A stretch of DNA of 64,000 nucleotides from Portulaca oleracea (Eukaryota; Streptophyta; Magnoliopsida; Caryophyllales; Portulacaceae), in the NCBI GenBank assembly GCA_029582165.1, contig CM055889.1, forward strand, positions 29,194,927 through 29,258,926. The letters are read 5' to 3'. The notes below the pieces were generated by a model that worked only from the letters and a program-made list of their open reading frames with translations, was not told the origin of the DNA and ran no database searches. Of the stretch, positions 34,499-45,769 are shown in pieces (positions within the stretch are counted from its first letter, which is position 1; each line of letters opens with the position of its first letter). The position numbers and the translations under genes are program-made.

Positions 34499-34529
34499 CT
34501 TCCCAGTTTTGGTTAATTTCGTGAATGAA

Positions 34530-35300
34530 AACTTAAATAAAATTATCATAACTTATCGAATTTAAGAGTTTCATATCATAGTGTTATCTAATAACCCAAT
34601 ATGAAAATTTTCCAGAATTTTAACAATTTTCAAAAGATTGTAAAATGTTTAGGGAATTAAACCTTTTAATTCGCCGTTAAGAGGAAAATAAACAAGCATA
34701 GTCCGATAAGTTTAAAAATCAAATTTTACAATTTTCCCATACAGTAGGTTCATCTAATATGCTACTGTAAAAATTTTAGATTTTTATCAAATTTCGAAAA
34801 TTACAATAAAAATCAGAAAAGTAAACAATTATACTTCGCTGTTAATCTGAAAATTAAAGGAAAAATAGCTAACGACTTCAAAAATTCATGAAAATTTTAT
34901 CCATAACAGAATGATACCCAGTAATCTACTGTAAAATTTTCAGAAAATTTTCAAATTTCTATAAATGTACAAAATTCAGAAAAGTAACAAATTTATTTCT
35001 CTCAAATCTGAAAATCTAAATTTTAAAAAAAAATTAATCGAATAAATTACCGGAAAATTTTTTCCTAAAAGTATGGTTATCCAGTAACCTACTGTAAAAA
35101 TTTCAGAAGTTTTACAAATTTCTACAAATTTACAATTCAGAGAATTAAACGAATTTTATTTATCTTCAGATCGGAAAACTCAATTAAAAATCCATTTTAA
35201 TTGTGAAAAATCTACAAAAATTATGGAAAGTCCAGAACACTTCCAGACATCTCCAGTAAAAATTTCGAAAATTTTCAAATTCGTTTGATATTTTATTTCG
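34530..35300 (-). repeat. ~165-bp tandem repeats in the minus copia leader
   Basis: Repeats of the CCAGTAACCTACTGTAAAA type, seen at about 34570-34600, 34740-34770, 34915-34940 and 35080-35100, are the reverse complement of those at 13780-14480. They are AT-rich and non-coding. Confidence 0.6.
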
Positions 35301-35693
35301 ATTTTCATTAAAATACCGTAAATAAACTAAATCAGAAAATAATTCTACAAAACCCTATTTTGCGAATTTAGACATATTTCATGTATTGCCTACTGTTTAA
35401 CAATATTAAACAAGATTGTTTCTAAAACATTCAAAATTAAATCATGTTTATGCTATATTTAACTATTAAACAAACATAAAATCGATTAATTAAAGGCAAT
35501 AAGAAATAAATAATAACAAAGCAAGGAATTTATAATAAAATTCCAGATTTACTATCATGAATTATAAAGATTAAAACTTTCATAAAGTTTCAAAATTTTA
35601 GGCATAAATCTACTCTAGCATATTCATAATATAACTCAATTATTGACAAAATTATTTATGAATTCAAGTACAATACTTTAACATGCAATTGGT

Positions 35694-35706
35694 GGCTCTG
35701 ATACCA
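35694..35706 (-). other. Primer-binding site, initiator tRNA-Met (copia)
   Basis: GGCTCTGATACCA on the + strand is TGGTATCAGAGCC on the minus strand, two bases from the LTR. Confidence 0.9.
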
Positions 35707-35708
35707 CT

Positions 35709-36507
35709 GTTCGGTTTTAGGTTATCTATTTCCTAAATAGATATAGATTAATTGGCGGAATATTCATAACGATTATAAACAATTAATCACAACAATTGCA
35801 GAGGCTTTAGTAATTATACCCGATCGTTAATTCCGGTTGAAGAAGAGGTTGACCTTCAAGATTCCAATGCTAAAATCCTCCACTAAAAAGTCCACGCAGC
35901 ACTCCGGTAACCCGATTGCTAGATCGAGACGAATCTCAATATGAGATGTATGTATGAGAATGTTTCAGGAAACAAAGAATGTTTCAGGAAAAAATAACTG
36001 CAAACTAAAAGAGAGAGGAACTCAGGAAATCACCCTGGTATCTCTCTAAGAGTCTCAGGCAGTTGGTGTGGAATAATCTCTCACAGATACCCCTTTATAA
36101 AGTGTTTAAAAAACCTAGGGAGAGGGTTCAAAACCTTAAAGGGCCGACTTAACGCAACGACGCGCTTCTCAGGCCCAACACGGTCCGTGTTGGACTCCAG
36201 AAGGTCCATTAACTCGGCCCATGGATACTACGGACCGTGGTGGACCGTGTTGACCCAACACGATCCGCGTTGGGCTGATTTCTCACATAAATTAGTTCCC
36301 AACATTTCTAAACATAATACAATATTACTTAAGTTACATACATTGTTCCAGGGCACTAACTTGTGTGACCCAGTAGGACCAAATAATATAATTGTAATTA
36401 AACATATTCAATTACTAATAATAGAGGTCTCTAGCAAGACATACAGTTGCTATATTACTTTGGTTTAATCTCCGTGTAAATCGAACATTGTCGGGACATT
36501 CCCAACA
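35709..36507 (-). repeat. 5' LTR of the minus copia element
   Basis: It aligns with 27566-28386 and with 20302-21149 in reverse. One palindrome is exact (36176-36192); others are degraded (36226-36275). Differences from the 3' LTR include a duplicated CAGGAAACAAAGAATGTTT-like segment near 35965-35995. Confidence 0.88.
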
Positions 36508-36635
36508 AATAGGCAATGAACATATAACTTCCATTTTCGAGGGATCCATCAAGATGCCTCAGTCGAACACAATGTAGCCAAGGAAGGTAATTTGAGGTGT
36601 GCACTCACACTTCTCAAGCTTACCGAATAACTTCT
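36508..36635 (-). pseudogene. Gypsy RT fragment between two insertions
   Basis: The 128 bases read KLEKCE and FLGYIVF on the minus strand, the RT segment following the palm. It is cut off from the rest by the solo LTR on one side and the copia element on the other. One in-frame stop is present. Confidence 0.7.
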
Positions 36636-38009
36636 TGATAAGTGTATATTTTATAGTATTTATTATGTCTTTAACTTGTATATTTTGACTAATTATGTAC
36701 TTAAATATTGCATTTCTACACCGAATTCTATGATTCCTTCACTTGGTTTTAGAGGTATATTTTACAAGGTTGAAGGAAAAATCCTCTTAGAAGCAAAAAA
36801 ATGAAGAAGAAAATGAAGAAAAATGAGGAAAGAAATATAAAAGAATGAAGAGAAGTAGAAAGAGTGAGAGGCGGCCCACATTTTGGACGACCCAACCCAT
36901 CTCAAGCAGTCGAGGCCAGGCGCCGCTAGCGTCTGGCTAGACGTTGCCCGCGCCACTGGCAGAGACGTCCAAATTGTTGCAATTTGCTAGACGTTGCTGG
37001 GGGGAGTGACTCATCACCAACGTTTTTTCCTCAAAAGCCAAGGCGAAGAGCCCAGACGCGGCCAGCACCTCCAAGGGCGCCGCCAGCGTCTCCTGACCTA
37101 AACCCAACATATAAAATGGATTTTGAGCGACCGTCAGAAGAATTTTTGAACTTTTATTATTTTTCGGTAGTTTTTCTTCAGTTTTTAGAGAGGAATTTTA
37201 GAGAGATTTTTATAGTGTTCTTGAGAGTAACTAAAGAAGAGGAGAAGATTGAATTGACTAACACGACAAGATCAAATTCGACGCTTTGGATACTCGGTTA
37301 ATTTCCTATTTTCGTTATGTTTTACAATTTGAATTCAGTTGTTATTCACTAGTTTTTATTATCATGAGTAGCTAGATTCCTTTGTTTAAGGGATAAACTC
37401 GATGTTTCTTGACTGATTGTTGATGTGATTCCAGTGTGAGGTTTAATATAATCATTTAATCTTCGTGTTTCGTATGTCATAGTAATTGATTGATCATCTT
37501 TTTACTTGGTTTAGATTCTTAATATCGAATCGAAAGATTGTTATTTTGAATTGGATGGATGAAGATTGAATAGGCGTAGAACATAGTTAGAAATAATGAG
37601 TTCTTGCTTAAGGTCATATGTTATAATCCGTGCTTATCTTTGATTGAATTGAATAGCCATGAGAATAGGTATTTAGTTTAATCATTACAACTCACCTCGG
37701 ATCAAAAGATTGCTGTGAAAGGCCTTAGAACAATTATAAACCCCGACAATTCTGACACTACCCTGCATTGGAATCAGCTCATAATTGGTTGATTAACTAG
37801 AGTGGACTCCCCTAAACTCCCTAATTATCTGTTAGAACTCTTAAAGTTTATTTCTTTTCTAATTTCAATTTAGAATCTTATAAATACATAAACACCTTTG
37901 GACGACCTAGCGCCCTTTGTAGTGAAATAGTTTAGTGCGTAGTTAAACAAGTCCCCGCGAGAACGACCTTGATATACTACACTATACACCGTGCACTTGC
38001 GGCATCTCA
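36636..38009 (+). mobile_element. Athila-like solo LTR in the gypsy RT gene
   Basis: The 1374 bases run TGATAAGTGTATATTTTATA...GGCATCTCA with the duplication CTTCT at 36631-36635 and 38010-38014. The interior (GAGTAGCTAGATTCCTTTG, GGGATAAACTCGATG, AGAGTGGACTCCCCTAAAC) is homologous to the Athila-like LTR at 4430-4870 but clearly diverged. GC-rich AGACGTTGC and GCTAGCGTCT palindrome-like motifs (36910-37060) precede a TATA-like ATATAAAATGG (about 37110). It contains no gene. It is explained by LTR-LTR recombination that removed the internal part. Confidence 0.85.
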
Positions 38010-38014
38010 CTTCT

Positions 38015-38760
38015 ACTGCCGAAGGACCTTGAAGACGAACTCCAAGTGTGAGAGATTATTGCCCTCACACTTAGAGTAGACGAGGATGTCGTCGAAGTAC
38101 ATAACCACGAACTTGCCAATGAAGGGCCTCAAAACCTCATTCATGAGGTGCATGAAGGTGTTAGGGGCATTGGGAGGCCGAAAGGCATAATGAGCCACTC
38201 ATAAAACCCCCCTTTGGTCTTGAAGTCGTTTTCCGCTCATCCCCTTCCCGCATCCGAATTTGATGGTACCCGCTTTGGAGGTCGATCTTGGAGAATATAC
38301 ATGAGCCATGCAACTCATCGAGCATGCCATCGAGCATGCTATCGAGCCTCGGTATGGGATACCGATACTTGATGGTGATGTTGTTGATAGCTCGACTATC
38401 GACGCACATCCGGTAGGTTCCATCCTTCTTGGGGACCAAGAGAGCCGGGACGTAACAAGGACTCATACTCTCTCGCACGAAGTCCCTAGAAATGAGCTCA
38501 GCCACTTGTCGTTGAAGTTCCTTGGTCTCTTGCGGGTTGCAACGATAGGCCGCTTTGTTGGGGAGAGGGGCCCCGGGCATAAGATCGACCTGGTGCTTGA
38601 TGCCTCGTGTAGGTGGAAGGCCCGGTGGTAGACCCTCGGGGAAGACGTCACTGAACTTGGCAATGAGAGGAGCTACAAGAGGGTGTAAGGGCATCTCTTC
38701 CTCACTTTTGTTTTCCTCTAAGAGCAGTAAGGCAGGTCTTCCCCTTACTTAGGGCTCTCT
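38015..38760 (-). pseudogene. Gypsy reverse transcriptase, first part
   Basis: On the minus strand it begins [14 protein letters not shown] and [19 protein letters not shown], then [18 protein letters not shown] and [15 protein letters not shown] (first catalytic Asp in [12 protein letters not shown]). Near 38190 a frame change occurs, then [20 protein letters not shown] and the catalytic YFDDILVYS. The remainder lies beyond the solo LTR (36508-36635) and the copia element. Confidence 0.85.
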
Positions 38761-38848
38761 CGACCCGTGTTTCACTCATATGTTTGGGCTCCTCACTTCC
38801 CACCCCGGGTTTTGGAGGTAAAATTTCATTGGAGCTAAAGGTAATAGC

Positions 38849-39208
38849 TTAACCCTCTTTGTCTCCATGGGTAAAGGTGTAGGTATTTTTCAACCCATCA
38901 TGCACGGTATGTTTGTCGAATTTCCAAGGATGCCCCAAAAGGACATGACAAGCACTCATTGGGACAACATCACAAATAATAGAATCGTCATAGTTAGGAC
39001 CAAAAGATAAGTTGACGAGGACTAGTTTGGTTACCTTAATGTTGTTTTGATCATTGAGCCATTTAAGTGAATATGGCTTAGGGTGAGGTAGCAAAGGTAA
39101 GCCATGCTTCTCCACCATGAGAATGGGTGCAACGTTGGTACAACTTCCCCCATCAATGATGAGGTTGCACACTTTTCCTCCCACAAAGCAATGTGATTGG
39201 AAAATCAT
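38849..39208 (-). pseudogene. Gypsy protease domain
   Basis: The 119-residue open frame holds NLIIDGGSCTNVA (active-site Asp; DGGS in place of the usual DTG/DSG, a variant seen in some plant gypsy lineages) and CHVLLGHPWKFD near residue 86. It lies between gag and RT as expected. It is open, but out of frame with its neighbours. Confidence 0.75.
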
Positions 39209-40417
39209 CTCCCGCTGAGCCTTGTCAAGAAGGGATTATGAGCATGTAATACTCTCCTCAAGACAAGTGTACCACCGTGTACGGCCGGCGTGGGAGCGGT
39301 GTCATCACCTTCATACTCAACCTCCTCCTCAACATCCACTTCGGGTTCCTCCTGTGCCGTTTGGAGCTCATCATCAATCTCTTGGACCTCTTGAAGGGTC
39401 AAGGTTCCCTGGGTTGGATAATCCGTTTGAAAGTGACCATACCCTTGGAATTTAAAGCACTTCTTGCCTTCCATCCTCCAGGGAAGATCCGTAGGAGAAG
39501 GCATGGCGATTCCCTTTCCCTTGTCGGTCTTATGGCTTTGGGGTGTTGGAGTAGGGAGGGCGGTTATAAGGTGGGAAGAAGGGCCTAGTCTAAGGCTTGG
39601 CGATGACCTTCTCCTTCCTTCGCCTCTCAACCTTGAGAGCCAAGCTACAAAGCTCATACATGGAGTGGTAAGGTTGGATTTCAATTTTTTTGACAATGGC
39701 GGGGGCCAACCCATTCAAGAACCTCATCATAGTTTGCTCCTCGGGCTCTTGAACATCACTCTTGATGAGGAGTTGTTCAAACTCTTGGATGTAGTCACTC
39801 ACACTCCTCTTTCCTTGTGTAAGGGCATAAAGCTTCCTCATAATGTCTTGCTTGTAAGTGTTAGGGGAAAGAATCGTCGATTCATCAATTGCTTTAGCGT
39901 TGCCCATGAGGTGATTTTTGCTCGACCCTCCTTAGCTCATTGTGCCTTAACATTCTCAAACCAAAGGGATGTAACTTTAGTGAGTTTCAAGCTAGCAATC
40001 TTGAAGGCTTTCTCATCGTTATACTCCTTAGTTTCAGAAATCCTCTCCATGATTTGAATCCATTCAAGATAGTCATCGGGGTCATTGGAGCCATTGAATT
40101 CTGGAATGTCGATCTTTAATATAATGGAATTCATCCCGTGGGGGCCTCTCATCCATTTCCTGTCGACGATGGCGTCGAAGGGAGCCTCTATCATCGTCAT
40201 TCTACTCGAAGGTGGGAGGAGGACAGATAGGGCTACGAGTGGGCCTCCTTCGTTCGTCACGGGGATGAGCTTGTAGGTTTATGGCGATGTTGTTCACTTG
40301 AGCCACGAGGGTTTCAAGAGTCCTTTCGATAGAGGAAACTCGGGTTTCCATAACCCCATCTTGATGACTTCGGTGTCGGCTTGACTCATCTCGATTGGAA
40401 CTATTTTCATCATCCAT
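39205..40417 (-). pseudogene. Gypsy gag
   Basis: Gag starts at Met 40417 (MDDENSSNRDESSRH) with a coiled-coil-like stretch (RVSSIERTLETLVAQVNNIA), then the capsid region (FNGSNDPDDYLEWIQIMERI; VSDYIQEFEQLLIKSD). Frame breaks occur near 40210, 39920 and 39600. The zinc knuckle reads CFKFQGYGHFQTDYP, where two of the three Cys have become Phe and Tyr. An acidic tail follows before the protease. Even with frames restored, the RNA-binding knuckle would be lost. Confidence 0.8.
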
Positions 40418-40780
40418 ATCGAAGGAGGGGTAAGGACGGACTATGTTTGGGGAAATTTTGTGGAGTTTTGTATTTTTTTTGTAGCTAGCTAGTGTTTGAA
40501 GGCCTGGGTTCTTTGTGGGTTATCTTCCAACAACACCATTCACACACAACTACACATCTTCCATCTCAATAATCCATCAAGAACTTCAAATTTCACCACA
40601 AAACTTCAACAGACAATAAGAACAACAACATACAAGAACAATAATATCTTCTCCAATATACTTGGAGGGCACAGGGAATGGTGGTATCCAATATTGCAAC
40701 CAAAGACAACAAAATCAACAATGGTGGAAACCCTAACTTGCTACTCAAAAATCAAAAACTCAAGCCACAACTCTAACCTT

Positions 40781-40793
40781 GGCTCTAATACCA
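40781..40793 (-). other. Primer-binding site, initiator tRNA-Met (gypsy)
   Basis: GGCTCTAATACCA is TGGTATTAGAGCC on the minus strand, two bases inside the LTR end at 40796. It has one mismatch to the usual TGGTATCAGAGCC. Confidence 0.8.
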
Positions 40794-40795
40794 AT

Positions 40796-41707
40796 TGGAG
40801 CGTGGCATAGGGGGAATGTAGGGGCCTGAGTTGAAGAAGATGAAGAAATTGAATCCAGAAACTAGAAGGAACCTTGAACCCTTGATATGGACTTGACAAT
40901 GGAGGGATCCAATGTAAAAAACCGACAATCCCACCAAGATTAGATAAAACTAAGCGCCACTAATCCATAAAGGAATTGACTTGCTCACACAATCCCAATG
41001 ATTAGAGGATAAAGTAAGAACAAGATTTGAGAGAGAGATTAGGGAGAAAACCCTTGCTTTACATTAATGGCTAATCAACAAAAACGGTCCAGAAAATTAC
41101 GAGAAAAACCTATTTATACAAGGCAATTAATTCCACTAAAACGCGACTGTTTCAGCCGAAAAACGCAAAAAAAATAGTGTCGTCGCAAGTGCGAAGAAAC
41201 TGGGGAGCGAAAGAGGTGATTCTAAAATCGAGCGGGACTGCGGGCGCGACATCCCTGGCCTAGCTTCTTTTGAGCTTTTCTTCTGCGGTTTTGTTGCGGG
41301 TGCCACCCCTGTCGTCTCGGGTGGCACGACTTTCGAGTCACTTTCCCATTTCTTCCTCTTCAGGCGTAGCGGGGGGCGACGACTCTGATTTCTCCCTTAG
41401 GAAGCGTTGTCGTCCCGACCTTAAATAGCTTCTTTGCCTTGTGTTTTATTCAACCGGATCCACTTCCGAACCCTGATGCCAAAATAGCCCAATTTCCCTG
41501 GGATGATCCGACATGATGTTTGGTCCCAAGGCCTTCGGAGATGGTGACATGCCCGAGTCTCTAGAGGGGCTCGTGACCCATCCAAAGGATGACCGAGACG
41601 AACTTGCGATTTCCGGATTCCATGGGAAATTGAACCTCGAGACTCGGGGAGGTGGATACGAACCTCTTGACATAGGTGACGAGGATGAATACGGTCGGGC
41701 CTCTTCA
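40796..41707 (-). repeat. 5' LTR of the gypsy element
   Basis: The 912 bases align with 23526-24380 with small indels, ends TGAAGAGGCC and CGCTCCA on the minus strand. It is followed by the target duplication GTTAT. Confidence 0.88.
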
Positions 41708-42018
41708 GTTATAAATTTCATTAAAAAATAAACCTGAGCAAACTTGAAAAACAATTATGGGTATGGGTAGACATTCTACCCATCCTGTGTCGTACTTGAC
41801 CCATACTCGAATAATATATAAATGTTTTAAAAAAAGCATTAACTATCATAGACTGGAATTCTTGAATAAAATGAAAAGACCCAACCACCCAAGAGATCTA
41901 TTAGACTGCGTTAATTAAATGAAAGCTAAATCTTCCCTTCTCTTTTGTGTTTGGAAGAAAACCAGTTCGGTTTAACGCATCACATATATTATCAATCTTC
42001 AAAATATTAGTGACTTCC

Positions 42019-45000
42019 TGTAACGCCCCGGAATTTCAATTCTAAACTTAACGGTCAAAATCAAACGTTGACTAACATTAACAGCGGAAGACTCGTTTTT
42101 TTTTTTCTTTAACTTGGGCGTTACTGCCGTACCTCCGAAGAGATACAAGGCAAGAACAGACACTAACAGAACAAACTAAGAACTTCAAGTTTTAAAAAAC
42201 GAAACAAACTTCAAATTCTAGAACAACATCAATTCAACATTTACTAAACTTCAAGTCTAAACATAAACTAAACTTTATTCTCAAACGGCTAACTCCAACG
42301 TCCTCACTTCTATTGCCCGTCCCCATCACATAATTGATCTTCACCTGAAAACAAAACATTCACAACATGAGGGGGGAAACCTCAATAATGTCTACTCCTA
42401 ACTGTCAAAACAGTTCCGAAATCTTTTTAAACCATTTTAGGGGAGGGGAACAAGTCAAACCTTTTCGCAATTCAATTGAATCCCAACCCAATAGTAACCA
42501 GAGTTCAAAAATAACAAAACTTATAAACCAACAATACTAACTTTCAACTCAGTAAAACACAACGATTCAAAATCCTCAACCGACTTTTCAATCTCAGAAT
42601 CAGACATCAGAAATCAGACATCAGAAATTAGAAATCAGAAATCAGAAACAGAGTAATCCTTTCCTCAGAAAACAATCAGAATTTTATTATGCGGGCGGGA
42701 TTTGCCTATCCTAATATCGTAACTCGTAATCGAGCAGGATCTCGGATCCTCGTAATCGAATGGATGGCGGTCGAAGCGAGAATCGGATGTGTGCACAATC
42801 TCGTAAATAATATCGGGACTCCGATCTCTTGATAACTCCTGCAGAGCAGGATCCTGGTCTAAGGGTCGTTACCCGCAACCCGCTTATGGTTTCACTTTGA
42901 TTATTAGTATCTTATGAATTATCAGATGTCAGATTTCAAATAAAACCCAACCCAGTTTCCAAAACTGACAGAATAAAACTCAGAGTTTAAAAGACTGCCA
43001 CGTTTTACTCAACTCAGAAAACAATTCACAGACATCCAAATCAGACAGTCTAACTTTACAGAAGGTCCCCGTGCGGGATGCAAGCTTCATAAAACAGATT
43101 AAAATCACAAAACAGATAAAAGAGCATCCCAAAGGGGATTAGGACATAGACATTACCTGTAGAAAGTCACTTCAATCAAAAGATGCACACGGAGCTACTG
43201 GTTCGTGTCCTCGCTCAAACCTAATAAAAGGTTCTAAAATCAAAACGTGCTCTAACGATTTCTTTAACATCCTAACTACCCTTCCCAAATTATATTTTAT
43301 TCCTTCTAATCACAACCCACACAATTTCTAACATAAAGTCTTTAACAAGAACTTATACTCATTCATAATATAAAATTCAAACTCTACCAAGGCCTAACAA
43401 AATATTTTTAACTTAACATTAACGTAATAATAATAATAACTTTAAACATGACTTGTAATATAATAATACTTGTAATAACACACTATCGAAATACCCTTGT
43501 AAATAATAAAATGAACCCACTTTAAGAAGATATTATTACTAGTAATATTGTAACAACATTAACTTAATATTATGAAAACATAGGATATAAAATAAACTAA
43601 ACTTTGTAATAATCACAACATATAATATAGCAATATATTTGATAAACTTGACATTAACATACTAATATATAAAAAGGTAGTAATACTTTGTAAAACTAAC
43701 TTTCAAAGTAACAAGGACTTAACAATATAACAACTGCAAGAATAATATAATGAACCTAATTTTATAATAGTTCCAACATAAGATATTAGCTTTTATATAA
43801 TATGCAATCAAGACATAGTATTACCACATTTAGATAGTAAAATCATGTATTAAACATTAGGTAATAATTTTTACTAAATAATATGGAAAATATTAATAAC
43901 TTAATATTATTGTCAAAATAAATAATATACTTGATATATAAACATACAAAATAACAAGATATTTACTAATACTTAACTTAACATTATTACACTAATATTC
44001 ATGAAATCATAACATGGATATTAACATCAAAATTCCACATAACATATAAACTATATATATTAACTTATAACCCTACACTAAACACACCCTAATAACCACT
44101 TATTAAACTAACATGTATTTAGTCAATATTAACAGTAAATATACAAGTTTATTTACTCTAAAACACATTAGTAAACTTAATACATGATTAACTAACCCTG
44201 ACACATAATACCCATATTATTGTAGAGAGAGAAAGAGAGAGAGAGATGGCACAAACAAAGGGTCCAAGCTAGAAGAGGTGGGGCCGGGGTGGCTCGGGGC
44301 GGCGGCTGGGCGTCGGTGTGAACTCCGGCAGGTCCTGGGTTGTGGCGGTGGTCGGCGTTGGCGGCAGCGAGGAACGGTGCAACTAGGGCACAAAGAGGAA
44401 GGAGGAAAGAAGAAGAAGAAGAAGGGGAGCTCGGGGTGGCGGGATGGTGGTGCAGCGGTGGTCGGGAAAGGAGGGGAGGCAGGAGGGAGGTGATGTGGTG
44501 GTTGGTGTGGCTTGGTGGTTGTTGTGGTGCGTCGGGCAGGAGCGAGGGTGGGGCGTCGGGGTGAAGAGGAAGAGTCGGTTTCGGCGTGGCGGCGGAAAAT
44601 GGGCGGCGGTAGCTGGGTGGTGGTCGGAGGAATGAGGGGAGGAAGGAGGGTGGTGAGATGGTGGCTGGTGGTGGTGCGTCGAGCAAGGCAGCAGCAACAG
44701 CAGTTGTAGTAGTAGCAGTAGTACGTAGTATTAGAAAAAGGAGGAGGAGGAAAGAGAGAGAAAGAGAAAGGAAATAGAGAGAGAAAGAGAGATACGGGAA
44801 AGAGAAAGAAAAACAAAAAGGGAAGGGACACATGGCGACCTAGGATTGGGTAGTACTAAGGTTTGTATGGGTAGTGGGTGCAGCAAAAAATGGGAATTCG
44901 TTGGGGAAACGGACGAAAATCACAGAAAATCAGATAAATTTTGATGAGCGACATCACCCCCATGACATCATAATCCCATCTAGCAATTTCTAAATAAACA

Positions 45001-45249
45001 TATATTACCTCATAAACCCTATAACAACAAAACTTAAGAAAGACGGATAAAAACTCTCTCAACTGATAAAAAGATTTTTCACCCGAAGTCCCAAAAATTC
45101 CTAACTGATATTTTTAAGACTCTAAAAATTACTACGAAAACACTCGCGGTCCTAAAAGCTCCGTGTGAAGACAGATAAATAAATAACGGAATAAAACGTT
45201 CGTTAGGAAATTTTAACGGTAAACGCGATTGAATTTTCAGGGTTTTACA
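42019..45249 (-). mobile_element. Large solo LTR (3.2 kb), gypsy type
   Basis: Ends are TGTAACGCCCCGG and GGGTTTTACA, so TG...CA holds on either strand, with CTTCC duplicated at 42014-42018 and 45250-45254. There is no gag or pol. Minus orientation is inferred because plant gypsy LTRs commonly end in CGGGGCGTTACA-like sequence. Inside are an AGAAATCAG minisatellite (42598-42655), a 1-kb very AT-rich part (43200-44200) and a G-rich, purine-biased part (44220-44820) that opens several long but unsupported frames. Confidence 0.75.
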
Positions 45250-45254
45250 CTTCC

Positions 45255-45769
45255 ATTAAAGAAACAATAGCAATACAACAACAACAACACATATATAGCA
45301 GATAAATATTAATATTATGGGTATAAAATGAGTTGCACTCTTAATCTCTAATAATACTTGAATAAAACCCCTTTATATTCGGAATACCTGATGGTAAGCA
45401 TAAGGGTACCCATAACTAGTGCCAGCTAAATACGAGCATGAGTAAGGGTTTTAATTTTAAAAATGGGTGCGGGTGCGGGTACGACACAAGTCGCCCCAGA
45501 CCCTATCGTTGCATCCCTGCGTTGCATGCAAATTAGGCAAAAAAGGTAAAAATAGCACATAATGACGCAAAAAATTGCTCAGAGGTACCTTATATTTTTG
45601 CGGAAACTATTTTTTGGGGACCACATTATTAGAAATTATATTAGAGTGAACAGTGTTGTTAAATATCTATTTTTTGGGGACAAAGTTGCCGGAAATTGTC
45701 AGAATCCGGCTAAAAATATTTAAAGACTAACCTACCCTCATATTAGTTGTAAAATTACTAACCCAACCC
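45255..45769. other. Intergenic DNA, no gene seen
   Basis: This holds a GGGTGCGGGTGCGGGTACG stretch (about 45465-45485) and two copies of CTATTTTTTGGGGACNA (about 45607 and 45667). No gene, RNA or transposon structure is supported. Confidence 0.5.

Larger units (their letters stand above)
27566..36507 (-). mobile_element. Ty1/copia element, structurally complete, minus strand
   Basis: The element is 8942 bases, with LTRs at 27566-28386 and 35709-36507 and the duplication AATAG on both sides (27561-27565; 36508-36512). Minus-strand order: 5' LTR, Met primer site (35706-35694), ~2.4-kb leader with tandem repeats, gag, protease, integrase, RT, RNase H, polypurine tract (28407-28387), 3' LTR. 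Integrase upstream of RT defines copia. It is inserted between the RT and RNase H parts of the gypsy element. Coding parts have several stops, so it is not autonomous now. Confidence 0.93.
23526..41707 (-). mobile_element. Ty3/gypsy element, minus strand, with nested insertions
   Basis: The LTRs (23526-24380 and 40796-41707) share ends TGAAGAGGCC and CGCTCCA on the minus strand, and both sides carry the duplication GTTAT (23521-23525; 41708-41712). The minus-strand order is 5' LTR, Met primer site, gag, protease, RT, RNase H, integrase, polypurine tract, 3' LTR. Three elements interrupt it: a solo LTR at 36636-38009, a copia element at 27566-36507 and a hAT element at 25109-26443. Without them it is about 6.5 kb. 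The domain order RT-RNase H-integrase defines Ty3/gypsy. A chromovirus-type lineage is likely from the protease (IIDGGSCTNVA) but not proven. Confidence 0.92.

Noticed and set aside
44192..44833. Long Ser/Pro/Leu- and Pro/His-rich open frames on both strands
   Set aside because: They lie in the purine-biased G-rich part of the 3.2-kb solo LTR; several overlapping frames are open at once and no domain is present.
23463..45515. Older hAT-like element spanning both gypsy and solo LTR (AGGGGTGACGATA versus AGGGATGCAACGATA ends)
   Set aside because: The similarity is short and GGGTAT-type low-complexity sequence occurs at both ends; not enough to call an element.
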